Shown: positions 1 to 15,100 of the stretch, in pieces
Position numbering within the stretch: position 1 is the stretch's first letter
How the letters are laid out: each line of letters starts with the position of its first letter
NCBI RefSeq assembly: GCF_000150275.1
Contig: NW_002060949.1
Span: forward strand, 4,378,964 to 4,442,963
DNA from: Trichoplax adhaerens
Lineage: Eukaryota; Placozoa; Uniplacotomia; Trichoplacea; Trichoplacidae
Length of the DNA: 64,000 nt
Reading direction: 5' to 3'
Translations under genes and position numbers: made by a program
Notes under the pieces: generated by a model
The model's input: only the letters and a program-made list of their open reading frames with translations
Databases searched by the model: none
What the model was told of the DNA's origin: nothing

Positions 1-1
1 A

Positions 2-139
2 TCATATCTTCCGAATACTGTCAGCTTCCTTCATGATTATTTTAGCTTTATCTGCTGGATTTAATGCCGATAGTTCTTTCGCATGAGTATTTAGTTGTTC
101 TAGTGTTTTACTCGCATTATCGATACTCTTATTAATTTC
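2..139 (-). CDS. Spectraplakin last visible exon, ending at an in-frame TGA
   Basis: The acceptor at 140-141 (TTTTAG) opens EINKSIDNASKTLEQLNTHA, the expected first helix of a B-type repeat joined in phase 0 to the exon 362-691. After 45 codons the frame meets TGA at 4-2, in the middle of a repeat (just after MKEADSIRKI), where other repeats continue for another 65 or so residues. No GT donor lies between a plausible exon end and the stop, apart from a weak GTATTC at about 21-16. This is either the true C-terminus of this transcript, a variant or assembly error, or a donor that I missed. The edge of the window prevents a decision. Confidence 0.6.
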   Translation of the reverse strand, partial: EINKSIDNASKTLEQLNTHAKELSALNPADKAKIIMKEADSIRKI

Positions 140-3100
140 CTAAAATTTCAAAATAATACGTGTAATTAATGTTACATGCTTTAATATATTTATATTATGA
201 ATTTTCCATATACTCGTACTATAAAATCTCGTATAACGACTTCACTTATATATCACACACAACATAAAAATATTACATAGATGTACAGTATATATGTATG
301 TATATTACTATTGAGATTTTATGAAATACAAATGAAGTTGTTATAATAAAATGTCATATACCTCGCACATAACTTGTAATTCGTTGATTTTATCTATTCC
401 TAACTCTGTAACTGGAGTTGATAATATCTCTTTCGCTTCAATATCTCTACAGAAATTTCTTAACTGTGTACGATATTGATTAAACGATTTAGCTGCCGTT
501 AACGCTTGATCCAAGTTATTCTTCTTTATATCTAATCCTTTTTGACAACTATCGTATTTGGCTTTGATATCATCTATTTTCGCTTTAAGAGTTGTACAGT
601 CTTCTTGTGAGATCTCATCTGTTAAAAACTTGAGCGTATTTTCTATGCTGTCTACAACATCGTGGTAACCGTCTAAATCGGATTGTATATTCTGTATAAT
701 ATAGAAATAGCGTTTAAATGTTTTTGAATATTCTTTCAATCCTATATTGATAACTATTACAAATATAAAATCCATAATCGTATTATCGAATTTCTAAAAA
801 GATCTAGAATAAAGAACGAGATACTCTATTCTAAAATTATACTGTATTTTACTTATAAAGCGAGCGTTTTAAATCTAGTATGTAATAAAAATCTATATAT
901 TTATCGTAAATATTTTCGACGTAGCCTATTATACTATAATTAAATCAAATTTCTATAAATAATAATATTTAATTGAACTATAAAATTAGAACTTTTATAA
1001 CTACCTTTCGATGAGTCATATTATTCTCAATTTGATCGATGTCAATACCGACATCCTCGTCTTCAGTTAAATACGGTAATAACTCATCTAGCCATGTATT
1101 CAATGATTGTGAATTCGATTCCAAATTTAAATAACCCTTTCGGACTTGCTTTAAATTTTCTTCTTTTCCGCTTATTATCTTATCTATATCGTTTACACGA
1201 TCTTTAATCGTCGATTTGCATTCTTCTAATTCGTCCACGTCGTTATCCGAATTTAATTGAACTAATTCGTCTACATTTTCTTCTAAGTCTGGTAGCATAT
1301 CTTTAGCATTCGATAAAGTCAACGCAAGTTTCTACAAGTAATCACATTTTCCATAATATTAACACTAATATAATAAATTAATGATGAAACTATTACTAAA
1401 TTATCCTTATAAATACGATAAAAATATACTCATAATATTTATCTATTACTAATCTAGTTTACTTACTAACCTCAATAATAATCTCAATATTATATATATA
1501 CATATACATTTAGTGTGATACGCTATATTCTACAGTGTTATAATCGATGTTTAATTCTATTTCTTAAGTTCAGTAACATTAGATAATTATGTTATACGAT
1601 AGTATAGCTCTAGTATATTAATAATTAACTATTATAATAATTATAATTATATACCGTAGATATAATATATACAAATATAATTGTTACCCTAAATGATTTG
1701 ATGTTTTCCACACAATTCTCTAATGGTAATTCTTTAGTTTCCATCTTAAATAGATCAGAGCTTTCTATCTCTTGACAAATACTTGCTAATTCGTTTTTAT
1801 TCTCTTCTAGTCTTTCTGCTGTATTTAAGCCGTTCTTTAGCTGACGTTCCCTTAATCGACATTTCGATATAAATTCTTTGTTTCTGTCTTTCAATTCAGC
1901 GAATTTCTTATCTAAAGTATCTATATCTACTTCACAACAGTCCGGATATAATTCGTCGAGTTTGGATTCTAATTCTCTTATCGCGACATTGTATTCATCG
2001 TTAATTTTCTGCGATGTTAATTTATGATCTTTAATATTATTTTCTATAGCTTCCAATGACGATCCTACTGACTTTACCAAATCGTAATCAGTAATTGTTA
2101 TATCTAATGCCTCAATCGCATTTCCGTATACATTATTCCAATCTTCATGTTTATCCTTTCTGTCTTTTAGTAGATTTTCTTTCATATTGATTACTTTGTC
2201 TGCTTTTTCTAGCCGATCTTTCACACGTTTTAATTTATCTTTCATTTCATTTGACATAGCTTCTAAATCTTTTCCAGATACCGCTTCTATCTTACTCTCG
2301 AGATTCTTCAGTAATTCATCATTACTATCTATTGCGTTTTCTAGTTCCTTACATTTCTCTAAACACATATCAGACTCGTCTAATTTAACTTGTGCCATTT
2401 CTTGACGTACGAGTTCAGTTTCTTCTATTTCTTCGCATTTCGAGTTTAATTTCTTATATATTTCCTCGAAATCGTTAGAAACTTCGTATGCTTCTTCTAC
2501 GTCACTCTTCTTATTCTCGCTGCTTTCTTTTGTCAAGATGTATTGTTCTTTTAAATTTTCCACTTCTTTTACTATCTTCTCTTTCTCGTCTTGTGGAACA
2601 TTTTCTGTTAGCTCATCACAAATATTTGTCAATGTCGATATGAAATCACCTCTATCTTTAATATCATTCTCAATGTTCTGAAACAGATTTTAACATAGAC
2701 ATATATCATAGTTAATATTGGCTTCACAATAAATGATAGTTTCTAGCAATAAACAACATAAGATTAGTCGCTAGGTAGCAATGATCATTAAGAATTAGAT
2801 TTAGCACCTTTGTGGTGTTTCTATTATCTTCAATATTAGTACTCGATGTTTTTGGTAAGTCTACTTTCTTTAATTGATTATTTACACTTTCCAGCCAGTT
2901 TGATAATTCTTTCAGATTTTGATCAAGTTGTTGTGATTGTTCTTGTTTCATTTTCAAATAGGATTCATTCTCTCGCACAGCAATCTCTAACTTACGCAGT
3001 CTATCCTTAATCCCGTTTACTTTACTGGGTAAGTGTTCATAGCTACCATCAGTATCAAGCGAAATAAGCTGATTGGCCAATTTTTCCAATTTATGGGCAA

Positions 3101-6100
3101 AATTTTCACCTCTATTGAGTGTTTCGATGATTTGCTAACACAAGAATGCATTCATTTATTTACAGAAAAGTAGACCTCAAAAGTTCTTTATATGTTAATT
3201 AAGTAATTCTACATATTTCTTTAGGAAAGCCTCCCACTAAATAATCTTAAGTCTTACCAATTGTTTTTCGAATTGTTCCTTCATAGAATTATCATCAATA
3301 GACACAATTGGTTTAAAGGCATAATCACCACTCTCAATTTCATCACATAAAGTGGTTACGGCATCGTATGAGAGTTCAAATGCCTCTAATAATTTTAGTT
3401 TTTTCTCCTCTGCGCTAGCATTGATCAATTCATATTTATTTCTGATATCGATTATATCATTCCCAATCTCTTCAGCATCTACAACAGAAGAGTTTTTAAT
3501 TACATCTTCACGGAGTTCTTCTATCTCATTTAGGCATTCTATGTATCTTTCCCTAGTAGTGTGATCGACCTACAGAAATATCATACATAAGATGACTATA
3601 ATTATCAACTTCAACATCAATTATACCGCGTTGCAATAAGTAGAAGCAACTAACCTGAGGGGAATCAATTGCTGAAATTTGAATTCGATCAAGAAATTTT
3701 TTAACATTTTGAATTTTGTCTTGTAGATCTTTCATTTGGAGATCGTACTGTCGGACACGTTGATATTTCTCTCGAGCAAAGTCTAGCAAGTTGGCCAATC
3801 TGTTCTTGATACTACTAACGTTACTTTCTATGAGTTCAGTGACAGATGGTGAATTTAGTACAGTAAGTTCACTGGCAGCTTCTTCCAATTTCTGGACGGT
3901 TTCATCACTTGATTCTATAGCTTTAAATATTTTCTGCAAGCAAGAAAAAGCTCAACTTGTAAAAGAAACTGTATATGGCTAGCTCACCTATCAGAACTCA
4001 TCAAAATTATATTATATACCTGCAATTCAGTTTCATAATCGTCAACATCCCTTAATCTCATAAGATTATCACTGCTTCGCATGACACAGCTAGATTCGAC
4101 TTCTGCGCAAAGTTCTAGCAAGCTGCTGATACTTTCAGAATAATCTCCGACTACATTTTTTCCCATTGTAAGTCTGTCCTCTTTCTCAGTTAGCATCTTA
4201 ATCAAGTCATTATAATTTTCTTCGACTTCTTGTAATTGGTTGGCAATATTAACACAGTCATTTTCTGGGCAACACGCGCTAAGCTCTTTTCCTATCTGAT
4301 TCACCACTATTTTAGTACTCTTACAACGATTTACATCTCCTCTGCAAATCTAGAAATAAATTCAGAACGTAATTATTTTTATAACATCCATTAACGTAAA
4401 TAATCAAGAATCCTTACATTGTAATCACAAAGTTTCTGATCTACTTCTTCTATAGTCAAACCCACAGAAAGATCTTTCACTGTATCACTGTCTTTGTAAC
4501 TAAGGATATCTCTAAGTAATTCTTGTACTGTCTTGTCGAATTTATTAGATAAGGTTAACTTATCATTTAATTCATTTACTATAACGTCTATCTTAGATCG
4601 CATCTCTGTAAAATGTCTATCTATATCAGCCACTTTTAACCCAACGTCTTCAGATACATCAAGAGAGCTAACTTTTACAAGTTGATCTGCACAAGTATGT
4701 AATTCAGTCAACAAAACTTGATCTTTAACCAGATTGTTAGAAGCTTCCTGAATTTCATAAAGTTAGAAAATTAAAAATTTATTCGTAATCACATAATCTT
4801 TTGAACGCAAGTTGCTTACTTTGCTTTGGATATTGAATTCTTCTAGCGAGCTTAACCCCACTGAGTTAATTTCTACGTTCATAATGTCGCTCGCTATCAG
4901 TATTTCATAAATTCCTCGTAGATTTACTAACTTAGCCTCAAAGTTCTTAGCAGCATCATTCGTCTTACGCCATTTGTCTCCTTTCTCATTAATAGTTATC
5001 AAAATATCTGAGTAACGGTCTTTAACCTTATCAAGTTTACTCTGAATTCTAACTACATCTTTGTTTGAGCCATAATTAGTAATTTCACTCCCAATTTTTT
5101 CAATCTCGTCAATGACTTCCTTACAGTTTTCAACATTGCCTTCTATAACCTACATCAATAATTTTTTTATAGGTTACGCATGTTATCGAAACTTGATCAA
5201 AAGAAAACTATCAGAAATCAAATTACCTTATGTGCCTTGATACACTCCTCTATAACAGTTGTATCAATAGTACTGAGAGTATTTTTACGCAATTCTCCGT
5301 CGACCGCATCAAAGTATGCCTTTGCAAAATCGACTTTTTCATCGAACTGACGTATTCGGTTAGACTTTTCTTTTAAGAGATTCTTTTTATCAGTTAACAT
5401 GGCTCTGATATCATGAGCACGATTTTTAAGACCCTCTACCTTGTTTTGAAAAGGATGTACAAGTTGACTAGCGTCTGAAAACAGTTTAGCATTTGCTTCC
5501 GCCTCTTCTGCAATTTCGTCATAGACATTGAAACTCTTTTCGAATTCCTAAAGATAATAGATACTAACCTTCAACAGTTGCACAATCAGAAGACAGTAAA
5601 ATAATTCGCAAATTTGATTGCCCATACCTCAAATTCAGCTAAGCAACTTTCCACAACTTCCGAATCCACACTAATAGTATTCACGTCGGCAAGTTGTGTA
5701 ATTGTTGGATTTTCGCATAAGGTGTTCAATTCATTGTAGGAATTTTCAAATTCTTTTGCCCTTAAAGAGTACTCTTCCAACTTCTTCTTCCTTTCACTTA
5801 TCATATCGTCGAAATTTGTAAACTTATTTCTCAAGTTGGAAACTTCTGCAGTAAGTCTCTTGGAGTCGATATCCGAATAAGTAACTAACTTTGATCCTAT
5901 ACTGTCCAATTCATTAAACTGATCCTTCCAACTTTCAATCTCTTCAGCAGCAAACTATTCATATTAAAATATTCAAGACTTTATTGAAAATTCGAATACC
6001 TAAATGATGAATAATAACCATGATCTAAACATACCTGTAGCTCAACTAGATCTTTTGTCAATTCTCCAGCTGTTACAGCTGTAACAGGCGCTTCCACAAC

Positions 6101-9100
6101 TTTCTCCAGTCCACTAATTTTACTTTGAAAGTCTTGAACTATCTCGTAAGAATTCTGCATAGTCTGTTCCTTTTGTTTTAAGTTTACGTATTTAGCATTT
6201 AGCGTACTGTTCACATTTCCTGCTTCAGAAGTTAATTCCGATATTTTTTCGTGGAAGTACTGAGCATCTTTATCGAAGTTAACATCCAGTAACGTAGCGG
6301 TATTCTCACTCATTGCTTTAATATCACTTTCGATAATGGAAACCAGGGTTTGTAATTCCTAAAAAATTATTTAATTTTGTTTATTGTCTCTATAGCTTTA
6401 CTTTATTTTTACCTATCATATAGTAACTACCTTGTAATCTGACAACAGCTTCTCAATCTCCACCTTGTTTACATCAAATAACTTTACAGTAAGGAAAGGT
6501 CCACATTTAATGTCTTGGCACTTTTGTTTCACCTCTTTATATTGTCGTGTAAGCAATAATACCATTTCTTCACCCTTAATAAGTTTCTTTTCCCGTTCTT
6601 TAATTGCCTCAAAAATACTATCAACCTTACTCTTAACATAATGTAAAATACTTAGATTGCCGGACTTTTGTTGATCTAGTGTCCTCGCTATTAATTTTTT
6701 GTTCAACTTCTGAAGTTGATTTATACTTTCTTCGTGAGTACAAAGTTCGTCTGATAATTTCTATAAGGAAAAAATTGGAATCTTAAAAGCTGCAACTTTG
6801 AGGTGCAGAGTACAAAATAATATCCGAAAGAATATGAATTTACCCGCAAATAAGATAACTTAGGTTGTACTTGATCAATTTCAATTTCATTCAGTAAGTC
6901 TATCAGCGAACTGCTAGTCTTAGTACACCATTTATTTATTTCATCGATAGAGATATCAATGAATTCAAAGTCCCGTAATCGTTCTATTAATTCGGATTCT
7001 TTAAGTCGCACTTGGTCTCTTAAACTAAATAGTTTATTCTTAAATTGCAAAAACTGATCATATTTTGGTTGTGGGTAGTTTGCCGAGTTTAATGAAGATA
7101 GCATATCCATGTTTTCGCTAGCCACACTGAGCGCATCGTCTCCGATCATAAACTGCTTGTGACATTGCTATTAAACAAAAAACGATACGCTGATCATGAT
7201 CAACGCACTAATTTCATTTAGACAATATAGTCATAACTTACCTGACATCTATCTATGTAGCTTCGAATATCTTCCATTCTAATAATTTCAACATCAATTC
7301 CGACAACTCCACACAGTTCGACTAGCCTACACGATTGGCTTACTTTTTCCAAGGATTCTTTAATCCGATCAGCAGCTACTTTCCCACTTTCTAAGTCATA
7401 GCCGCGCTGGTTGATTACTGCAGTAAGCTTTAAGCTATTGTCTTTAGCAGCCTGCAATTTTAATTTAACATCAGCTACTTCAGACTCGGGCACGTTTTGT
7501 ATGACACTGTTATGCATTTCTTCAATTTTGGCTAAGAGAGTGTCCTGACGTTGAATCTTGTCGAGGATAATCCTCTGTTCGAAAAGATTCCCCTCTATTT
7601 CTAAGATATCAAACCCAATCAATTCCTTTCCAGGCAAATTTTTATTAATTTCATACTGCAAGTCTTTTAACTCCTTAATACTAAGATCAAATCGAGATAT
7701 GCTGTCATATTTGGTTTTAAGCTCTATTCCCTTCTCTTGTATTGCTTTACCAATTTCCATTGTATTTTCTTTTAATATTTTAACCTTCTCAAATAATTGC
7801 GATGCTTCCTTCTCGTTAAAAGCTGCTAACTGAAGAGCAGCATGATCGACTTCGCTTAGCAAGTATTCATTATGATTAAGGTTACTTTGTAATTCCATAC
7901 AAGTAGCATGATAGCTTTCTACTTCAGTTATTGCTAAATCTTTTACAATAACTTCCGAAATTGCTGCAGCCTTAAGACTTTCGTATATATTGTACAACTT
8001 ATCATAAACTTCCTCAAAATGTTTGCACATCACCATTACTTTTGATGCCTGTTGCCTCTCTTCCAAAGCCTTCATTCTCAAGGCAAAATACCGATTCCAG
8101 GTTTCTTGCACTTCCTGATTTATCTTACTACTATTGATCTGGGTAAGGAAAGGCATTTGTTTATTGAAAGAGTCTTCTATCGTCTGTAATACGCTGTGGT
8201 AACCATCAATTTCGACAAGTAGAGTTCCTAGATCGTTCAAACTTTTGGCTATTGTTTCAGAAGTAATCCCAATAGTTTGATCCAATAATAACTCGTCAGA
8301 AAGGCTATCAAGCCAGGAATTAACGTCGCTAATATTTTTTATATAAGCTTCATAGCATTTAAGTCTCTCCTGCAGGGCTTGTTTATTTACCTTCAATGAA
8401 GAATTTATTTCTCTAATTTTGTTTTTAGATCTCTCAGGTTCTTGCATTATATGAGAAGAAAGATGATAAGGATTTAATTTAACAACTTGTTCTGTAATAA
8501 TTTCTAGCTTTTCATGTAGGGCCATGTGATGGTTGATTTTATTCTCAAGTTCTTGACAACTAACAATATATTCGTGTGTTGCATTAATATCTACAGCTTC
8601 GATTGTTAAGTTAATGATTCTTGAGGATTCAATATCAGCATATGACTCCTTAACAGCCGCAAGACAATTTATATAAAAGTCCAGCGCTGTCTTTAGTTCT
8701 TTTAACTTATTTTCTTTTGTAGTGACAATCTCCATTAATTGAGCATAATTTTCTTTCATTTTCGATATCATGCGTTTGACATTGATTAAATTTTCACCAG
8801 AACAAAGGGTTACCATATTATCACCAATACTCTCAATTTCAGCTACGTTATTTCTTTCATGGATTACTTCTTCTTTTACTTCCTCCATTAGACGTGAATT
8901 CTGTAATATACTATCAGATTCAACACCAACCGTCTGAAGTTTTAGCAATTTTTCTCTAACCCTAAACTGCCATGTATCAAACATATTTAAATTTTTATCT
9001 AACTTCTCATATAATTCTCCTTTCGTAAATAACGATTTCTGTCTGAATTCAACATCTTGTCGTAGTGCTTCAAAGCCTTCTACAACAGAATTTAGCTTCT

Positions 9101-12100
9101 CCCGTATTATGCCCTTAGAATCTTCCGAATTCATTTCCATTAGCTTTTCTGCACTTTTTTGAGCTTCAGTAAGGATAATGACATACTCTGATTGTAAATC
9201 CTTGATTTTTGAACATTTTAAGCTAGCTTCTTTGAGTTCCTTCAATCTTATCGAAGATAAATCAATTTTTAATATATTTTCCTGGCTAATATTCTTATTA
9301 AACCCATCAAGTTCACAATAAGATTTCTCAAACTGCTTAGCAGCCTGTAAAGCGGATTTTACTAAGTGATCTTTGGATTTCAACCGATGTTTTAATTTAC
9401 CGTATTCCGCATCAATAAACTCAATATCACTCTGAAATTCTTTAGTTATTTCTTTAGAAGTGGTCACAGTAATTTCATTAAGTTTATCTTTGACAGCGCC
9501 AATCGAATTTTCAATGGGAAGAAGTTGATCATGTATTTCAGTAAGATGATAACCACTACTTTGGATATCGTCAACCGTAACTCCTACGAACATTATAGCA
9601 TCTAAGTCATTATTTAGCATTATTATACGGCTATTCAAACTTTTTAGTCGCTCATTAATTTCAGTTACGTCTCGTTGCCTCTCCATTAACACATCTTTCT
9701 TCAAATTAACTAAATCGATTAACTTTCTCACTCGATCATTGGCATCTTGAACAATCTTTCGAAGAAAAGATGGGTTTGTAGATATTTTACGCCCTACCAT
9801 TTTTTTAATATTGATTATCATGTTATTAGTAAGATCTTGATAAACTACAAGGCTAGCTAATGCTGTCTCACACCTAGCAATGTAACTACTAAATAATTCC
9901 ATATCGACCGTTTCAACTTCTATTTTTGCTACATCCTTTTCAGCGTCATTACAAAGTTCGTGTAAAGATTGCCTAGAAGTTTGAAATTCTAGCATCGCAA
10001 ACTTGATTCCACGAATTTCATCATCGTTCTTTCTAACAATATGTTGCAGTCCTGAATAACGATTATGAATTCTTTCTGATTGAAGTTTGATCACATTCAT
10101 TTCACGTTCCGAAGCTTTACTCTTGATATCAGAAACAATTTTGCGTAATTGCATTACATTTTCTTCGCCTTTACTAATGTCATCTAAGAGTTCTTTATTT
10201 TTCACCAAAAATTTATCTACGTCATCTGGATTTAAATCAATTTGCTCGCTTTCTTTCCTGCTTTCTAGCTGATCTAACCATGTTTGTAGCTGCTTTGTAG
10301 ACTTGTTAAACAAATTTACCTGATCCCTTTTCCATTCAAGGTTTTGTTTTAGATCCATGATTGTACTTTCCATATCGGTAAAACGAGACCGAATTTCATC
10401 AGCCTTTTGATTTATTAGCAATGATACACCTTCTGGATTAATCTTTATCAATTGATTTGCACTTGCTCGCATCCTATCAACCGTACTTTGGTTACTTTTC
10501 ATTAAATTCTCATTTACAATGCAGCTGTCAATATAATCATTTACATCTTCGTTAGGTACTAAAGCAATATCAACAGTACAAATGTCTTCAGCTTCTATTT
10601 TATCAATAATCCTTTCTAGTAAATTGTAACATTCTTGGAATCGTTCTGCTGCATCTAAAGCAATTTTGAACACGTCACTTCTACTGCTAACAGCTTCACA
10701 GGTATCTTTATAAGAACTAGTTAGCTCGTCAATCTTCAACGCTAATTTTTCTTGATCTTCATGGTTACATTTTGTCTCAATGTCCGATTTTGAACTTTCT
10801 AACGATGATAAAGACTGCTGACGTTGATTGCAATCTTGTAGCATAATTCTAAGATTATTATATTGGTTTTCGATGGTTTTCACTTCAAGCCCTATAGGAT
10901 CAGTCTGATTAATTTGGAGTTGAATTATAGAAATCCAACTGTAAAAATCTCGAATCTTATCATTTAATGCGCGAATTATTCTTCTCTTATCTTTAAGTTC
11001 CTTTTCTTTGACAGTTTTATTCGCTTTAATATCAATAATCTTATTTCGTATGCTGTCAATTTCCCCGCTAATTGATGTAGTGACATTTACGGGACAGATA
11101 GCAGCAAGCTTATCTAAAAATCCTTCAGCACGTTCGTTTACATCTTCACAACTAGCCAGTAATGTATCAATTTCTTTACATTCCGCAATACAGTTGTCAA
11201 TATCATCTGTAGTTATATCAGTAATGCCTAATTGTACCACTTTCGTACTTGAAAGATGACCATGCAATTCTACTAGCCTTGCTACTAAATTTTCCAGCAT
11301 CTGCATAATAACACAACAATCTTCTAGCGACTTCTTTCTTTCCGAAACAACTTTAGTCATATCTTCATGCTTCTTCCTAGCAACTTGCAACCGATTCCAA
11401 ATGGGAAGCATACTTATCGACGTAGAACTATCTGAAGAATCTTTCAGCATCATTTCCAATTGTACAATTAAACCACCACAATTCTCCAGATTGTTATATA
11501 TTTCTTTACAATAGCTCAAATTTTGATCCGTTTCTAAGAAATTTTTACCAAATTGACTACTTTTGGTGATTTTCTCGCTAGCTAAATCTAGTTGATCATA
11601 AATGTTCCGTAGGAATTCATCAAGGTTTTTTGACGAAGCTATGATGTCATTTAATTTACGTTGTCTATCTAGGATGATTTTATTCAGTTCATTTAAACGA
11701 TTTTTCGATTCTTTCACTTTAATGGACAAACAGCTTGAATCCTCTTTGCAATTCAGTAACTCAGCAATATCAACCATATTCTCTAGATAGCCATTGCAGT
11801 CCAAAAGAAATCTTTTAGCAAATTCACAATTATTTAAGTAATCAAACGCTTGATTCATATCTATCGATGCCAGCTGTGACTTCATAACATCAAGTTTCAT
11901 AACTTTTTCACAAGATTCAGACAACAGCAGATAGTATGACTCAAAATCTTTAGACTTCTCAAGTTGCTCCTTGATTATTATAAGTCTTTTTTGACACGTA
12001 CTCTCTAATTCATCTAATTTTCTGGATATCGGAGGTGTACTATTCGAAATTGACAGAACGTCACTATCTATACTACTCTCCGATAGACTGTCTATATTCT

Positions 12101-15100
12101 TTAAAATATCTGTAAAAGAAGTTCGTTGCACTCCTACAGACGTTAATAAGTCCTCGTTAGCTTTTAGCATTTTTTCCAGATCATCCGCACGCATTTTCAT
12201 ATCATCAGAGTGTATTATTTGTTGTTCTATTATGCCAATCTCATCGCAAATCGTTGATAGGCCTCCATTAATATATTGCACCAGCTCCCTACGATTCTTT
12301 ATTTGTTCCATTCTATCTTGAATAGCAACTTTAATATCATCCATTCGTCCCTTTAATGTACAAAAAGTGTTTTGTGAAGGTCCTATGACTGATGAAAGGC
12401 CAAGATTACTTAATACTTCCCAATTAGAATCGAGTTTTGAGAACAAAGAATCACATTTCACGAGCTCATATTGAACCAAATTGCATTTATTAAGATAGTC
12501 CTCTTCGGCATAAAAGCTTAAACTTGCCACTTCAGTCTTAGTAATCTCAGAAATATTGGCATCATTAACACATTCAGTAAGGTGAATCTCATGATTCTTT
12601 AACTCCAACAATGATTGGTTACAAGTCCATAAATTTTCACGTTGATAAGTCAAAGTTGCTTCAAGATCTTTCAATTTTCCACGAGATTTTTTAATTTCGT
12701 TTTCCATTTGCGTTATATCTGACTCAAGAATGACAGTTTTCAGAGGATCAATGATCGTCTCTAAGGTTTGAATCAGAATCGATTTACCATCTAAAGTATT
12801 AAGTAAACTATCGACTTCGTCAATTGCTGCAACGACGTCTCCAGCTAAGGCGATATCCATCCTCAATTTTCTACTATCCTGATAAACCTCACTTAGAGAA
12901 TTACTCAATAACAAAAGGGTACTTTCATAGTCGCCTTTCTGCTTAATACTAAATTCAAATTCCCTTCTCATTCTTTCTATCCTAGCTTTAACATCATCAT
13001 ATTCTTTACTTGCTTTATCTAAACGATCTTGTAATTCTTCGTTCGATTCAGTGTTCCTTAAGGCAATAAATTGTTTCACGCAATTTTTTAAGGCTATCAA
13101 TGTATCTTCCTTGTCATTTGCTAAGTCATATAAATGTTCAAACATGGAAAGGCTTCCCGGTAATGCGTTAATATGGACTAGCTTATTTTCGTAATTGTTT
13201 AATTGCTCCACAATTCTAGAGGTAAGCTTACCAAGTGTCAGGAACAAATATTCGAATTCTTCGGCAAGCCTAAGCTTTTCTAACGAAGAATCTTCTAGTG
13301 TCGCATAAGTTTGCATTAATGATGCATGAAGTTCTTGAATAAGTTCAATCTGCGAATGTACCGCTTCTTTATCGGCTACTGAACACTGTTGTGATATAGT
13401 TCTACCAAGAGCGTCAAAATCTGCTATATCGACTAATTTATCGCTAATACAATCATACAACCCTTGCAATTTACTCCGGCTTTTTTGAATGGCCTCCGAA
13501 GTAAATCCGCTCTCGATACCTTTTAGGTCTTTCTGAAAATCTCTCAATTCGTTCATTAATACATCGTATTTTTGTTTAAATTTTTGGACATTCGTACGGA
13601 GGTCGCCGATTACTTTTTCTCTGATAGATAATTTCGATTGAAGTTTCTCGAAGCGATTCTGTAGTAATCTTATCTGATTATCAGCGTCCAAATCAATTTT
13701 GAAATCATTAAGAGCATCCGATGCAATCTTCAACTTGCTCAGTTCGTTACTTAAAGTCTGTTTATATTGTCCAGCATGGTATATATCATCATTAAAGTTA
13801 AGACAATTGAGATCAATGCATGCAAGATTGAGAGTCAATAAATTCGTACTTTCAATCTCTTCCAGAAGCTCTACAATTTTATCTCGAATAGAGTTAAACA
13901 GTTTTAAATCTGCCGCAGTTTTGGTTAAGTGATTCTGCTGCCAAAGAGCTTTTTTCTTAACCTCATTATATCGACTAGTTACATCCTTCATAGTTTCATG
14001 AACATTTATGGCATCGCTTTCGTTGCTTTCGTCAAGTCGCTTTCTGCCAGCTGCATTAAATCTATCTAATACGACTTGATAGCTATTAATTTCACTTAGT
14101 AATTGCTTACTAGTAAGTATTTCACGATCTGGATCACTGATAATTACAGGATTACTATCCTTCTCTTCTAATTGCTTTTCTTTCTCACATAGCCAACTTT
14201 GCATCTTATCGACTTCAGACCCAAAGTCTTGAGCTTGCCTCAACATATCAAGCATAACAGCTCTTTTACTCCCGACAGATGTCTTGAAATTTTCAATTTT
14301 TCCTACCAATTTATTAACTTTGACCTGATAAGGAGCCGTAACAGAATCTGTAACAACGGCTTGCAGATCTTTCATAACACTTAGTAAATCGGGTATTTTT
14401 TCTTCAACTGTCAAAATTTTGTCTTCGATATCCTAAGAATTAGAAATACGCGTGTACGATAAAGTGATATATAAAAGCGATCAACCAAAAATAACAGAGG
14501 CATTAATTACACTATTTAATAATCTTACCTTGCATTGATCTATCAATTGTGGTAAATTTTTGAATGTAAACTCACTATAATCGAAATTTATTATATACGA
14601 AGAGTCGATCTCGTCACAAGTGTTGACTAAATCTGAATATGACCACTTAAATTTTTGTATAACGATCAAACTTTGATTCAGAAAGTTACAACGATTGGAA
14701 ATAATGATAGTTAACCGATCAAGTTCCTTCTCTGTATTATCAGTCAGTAACTGTAAGTCAGACAGGTATTCAGAAGAGCATTGTTTAGCCAGTTCTTCCA
14801 TTTCCTGTGATACACGTTTCAAGTCAAACTTTTTCAATTTCAAGTTTTCAAGATTTTCCTATCCGATAGATAAAATTATTATTTAACAAGCAGCGAAAGG
14901 ATTTAATACTTGGTTACTAACAATTGTTGAAATAAATTCTACTACTATTCAAAATAAAATTTTAATGTAAATTCCATTTGATATACTTACTTTATCATTA
15001 TCGATTTCCGCATCCACGACATCAAGACTTATAATAATTAACCCTTTGCTAGTATAAATTTTCTCAGTATCTTCCAAAAATGATATAATGTCTTGTACCA

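Noticed and set aside
341-775. Open frame extending upstream of spectraplakin exon 62 with hydrophobic residues
   Set aside because: The part above 691 is unlike any repeat, whereas the acceptor at 692-693 joins in phase and restores the repeat pattern, so it is intron.
7558-13932. Several plus-strand frames inside the giant spectraplakin exon
   Set aside because: Ser/Ile/Phe-rich shadows of the minus-strand coding sequence with no splice or homology support.
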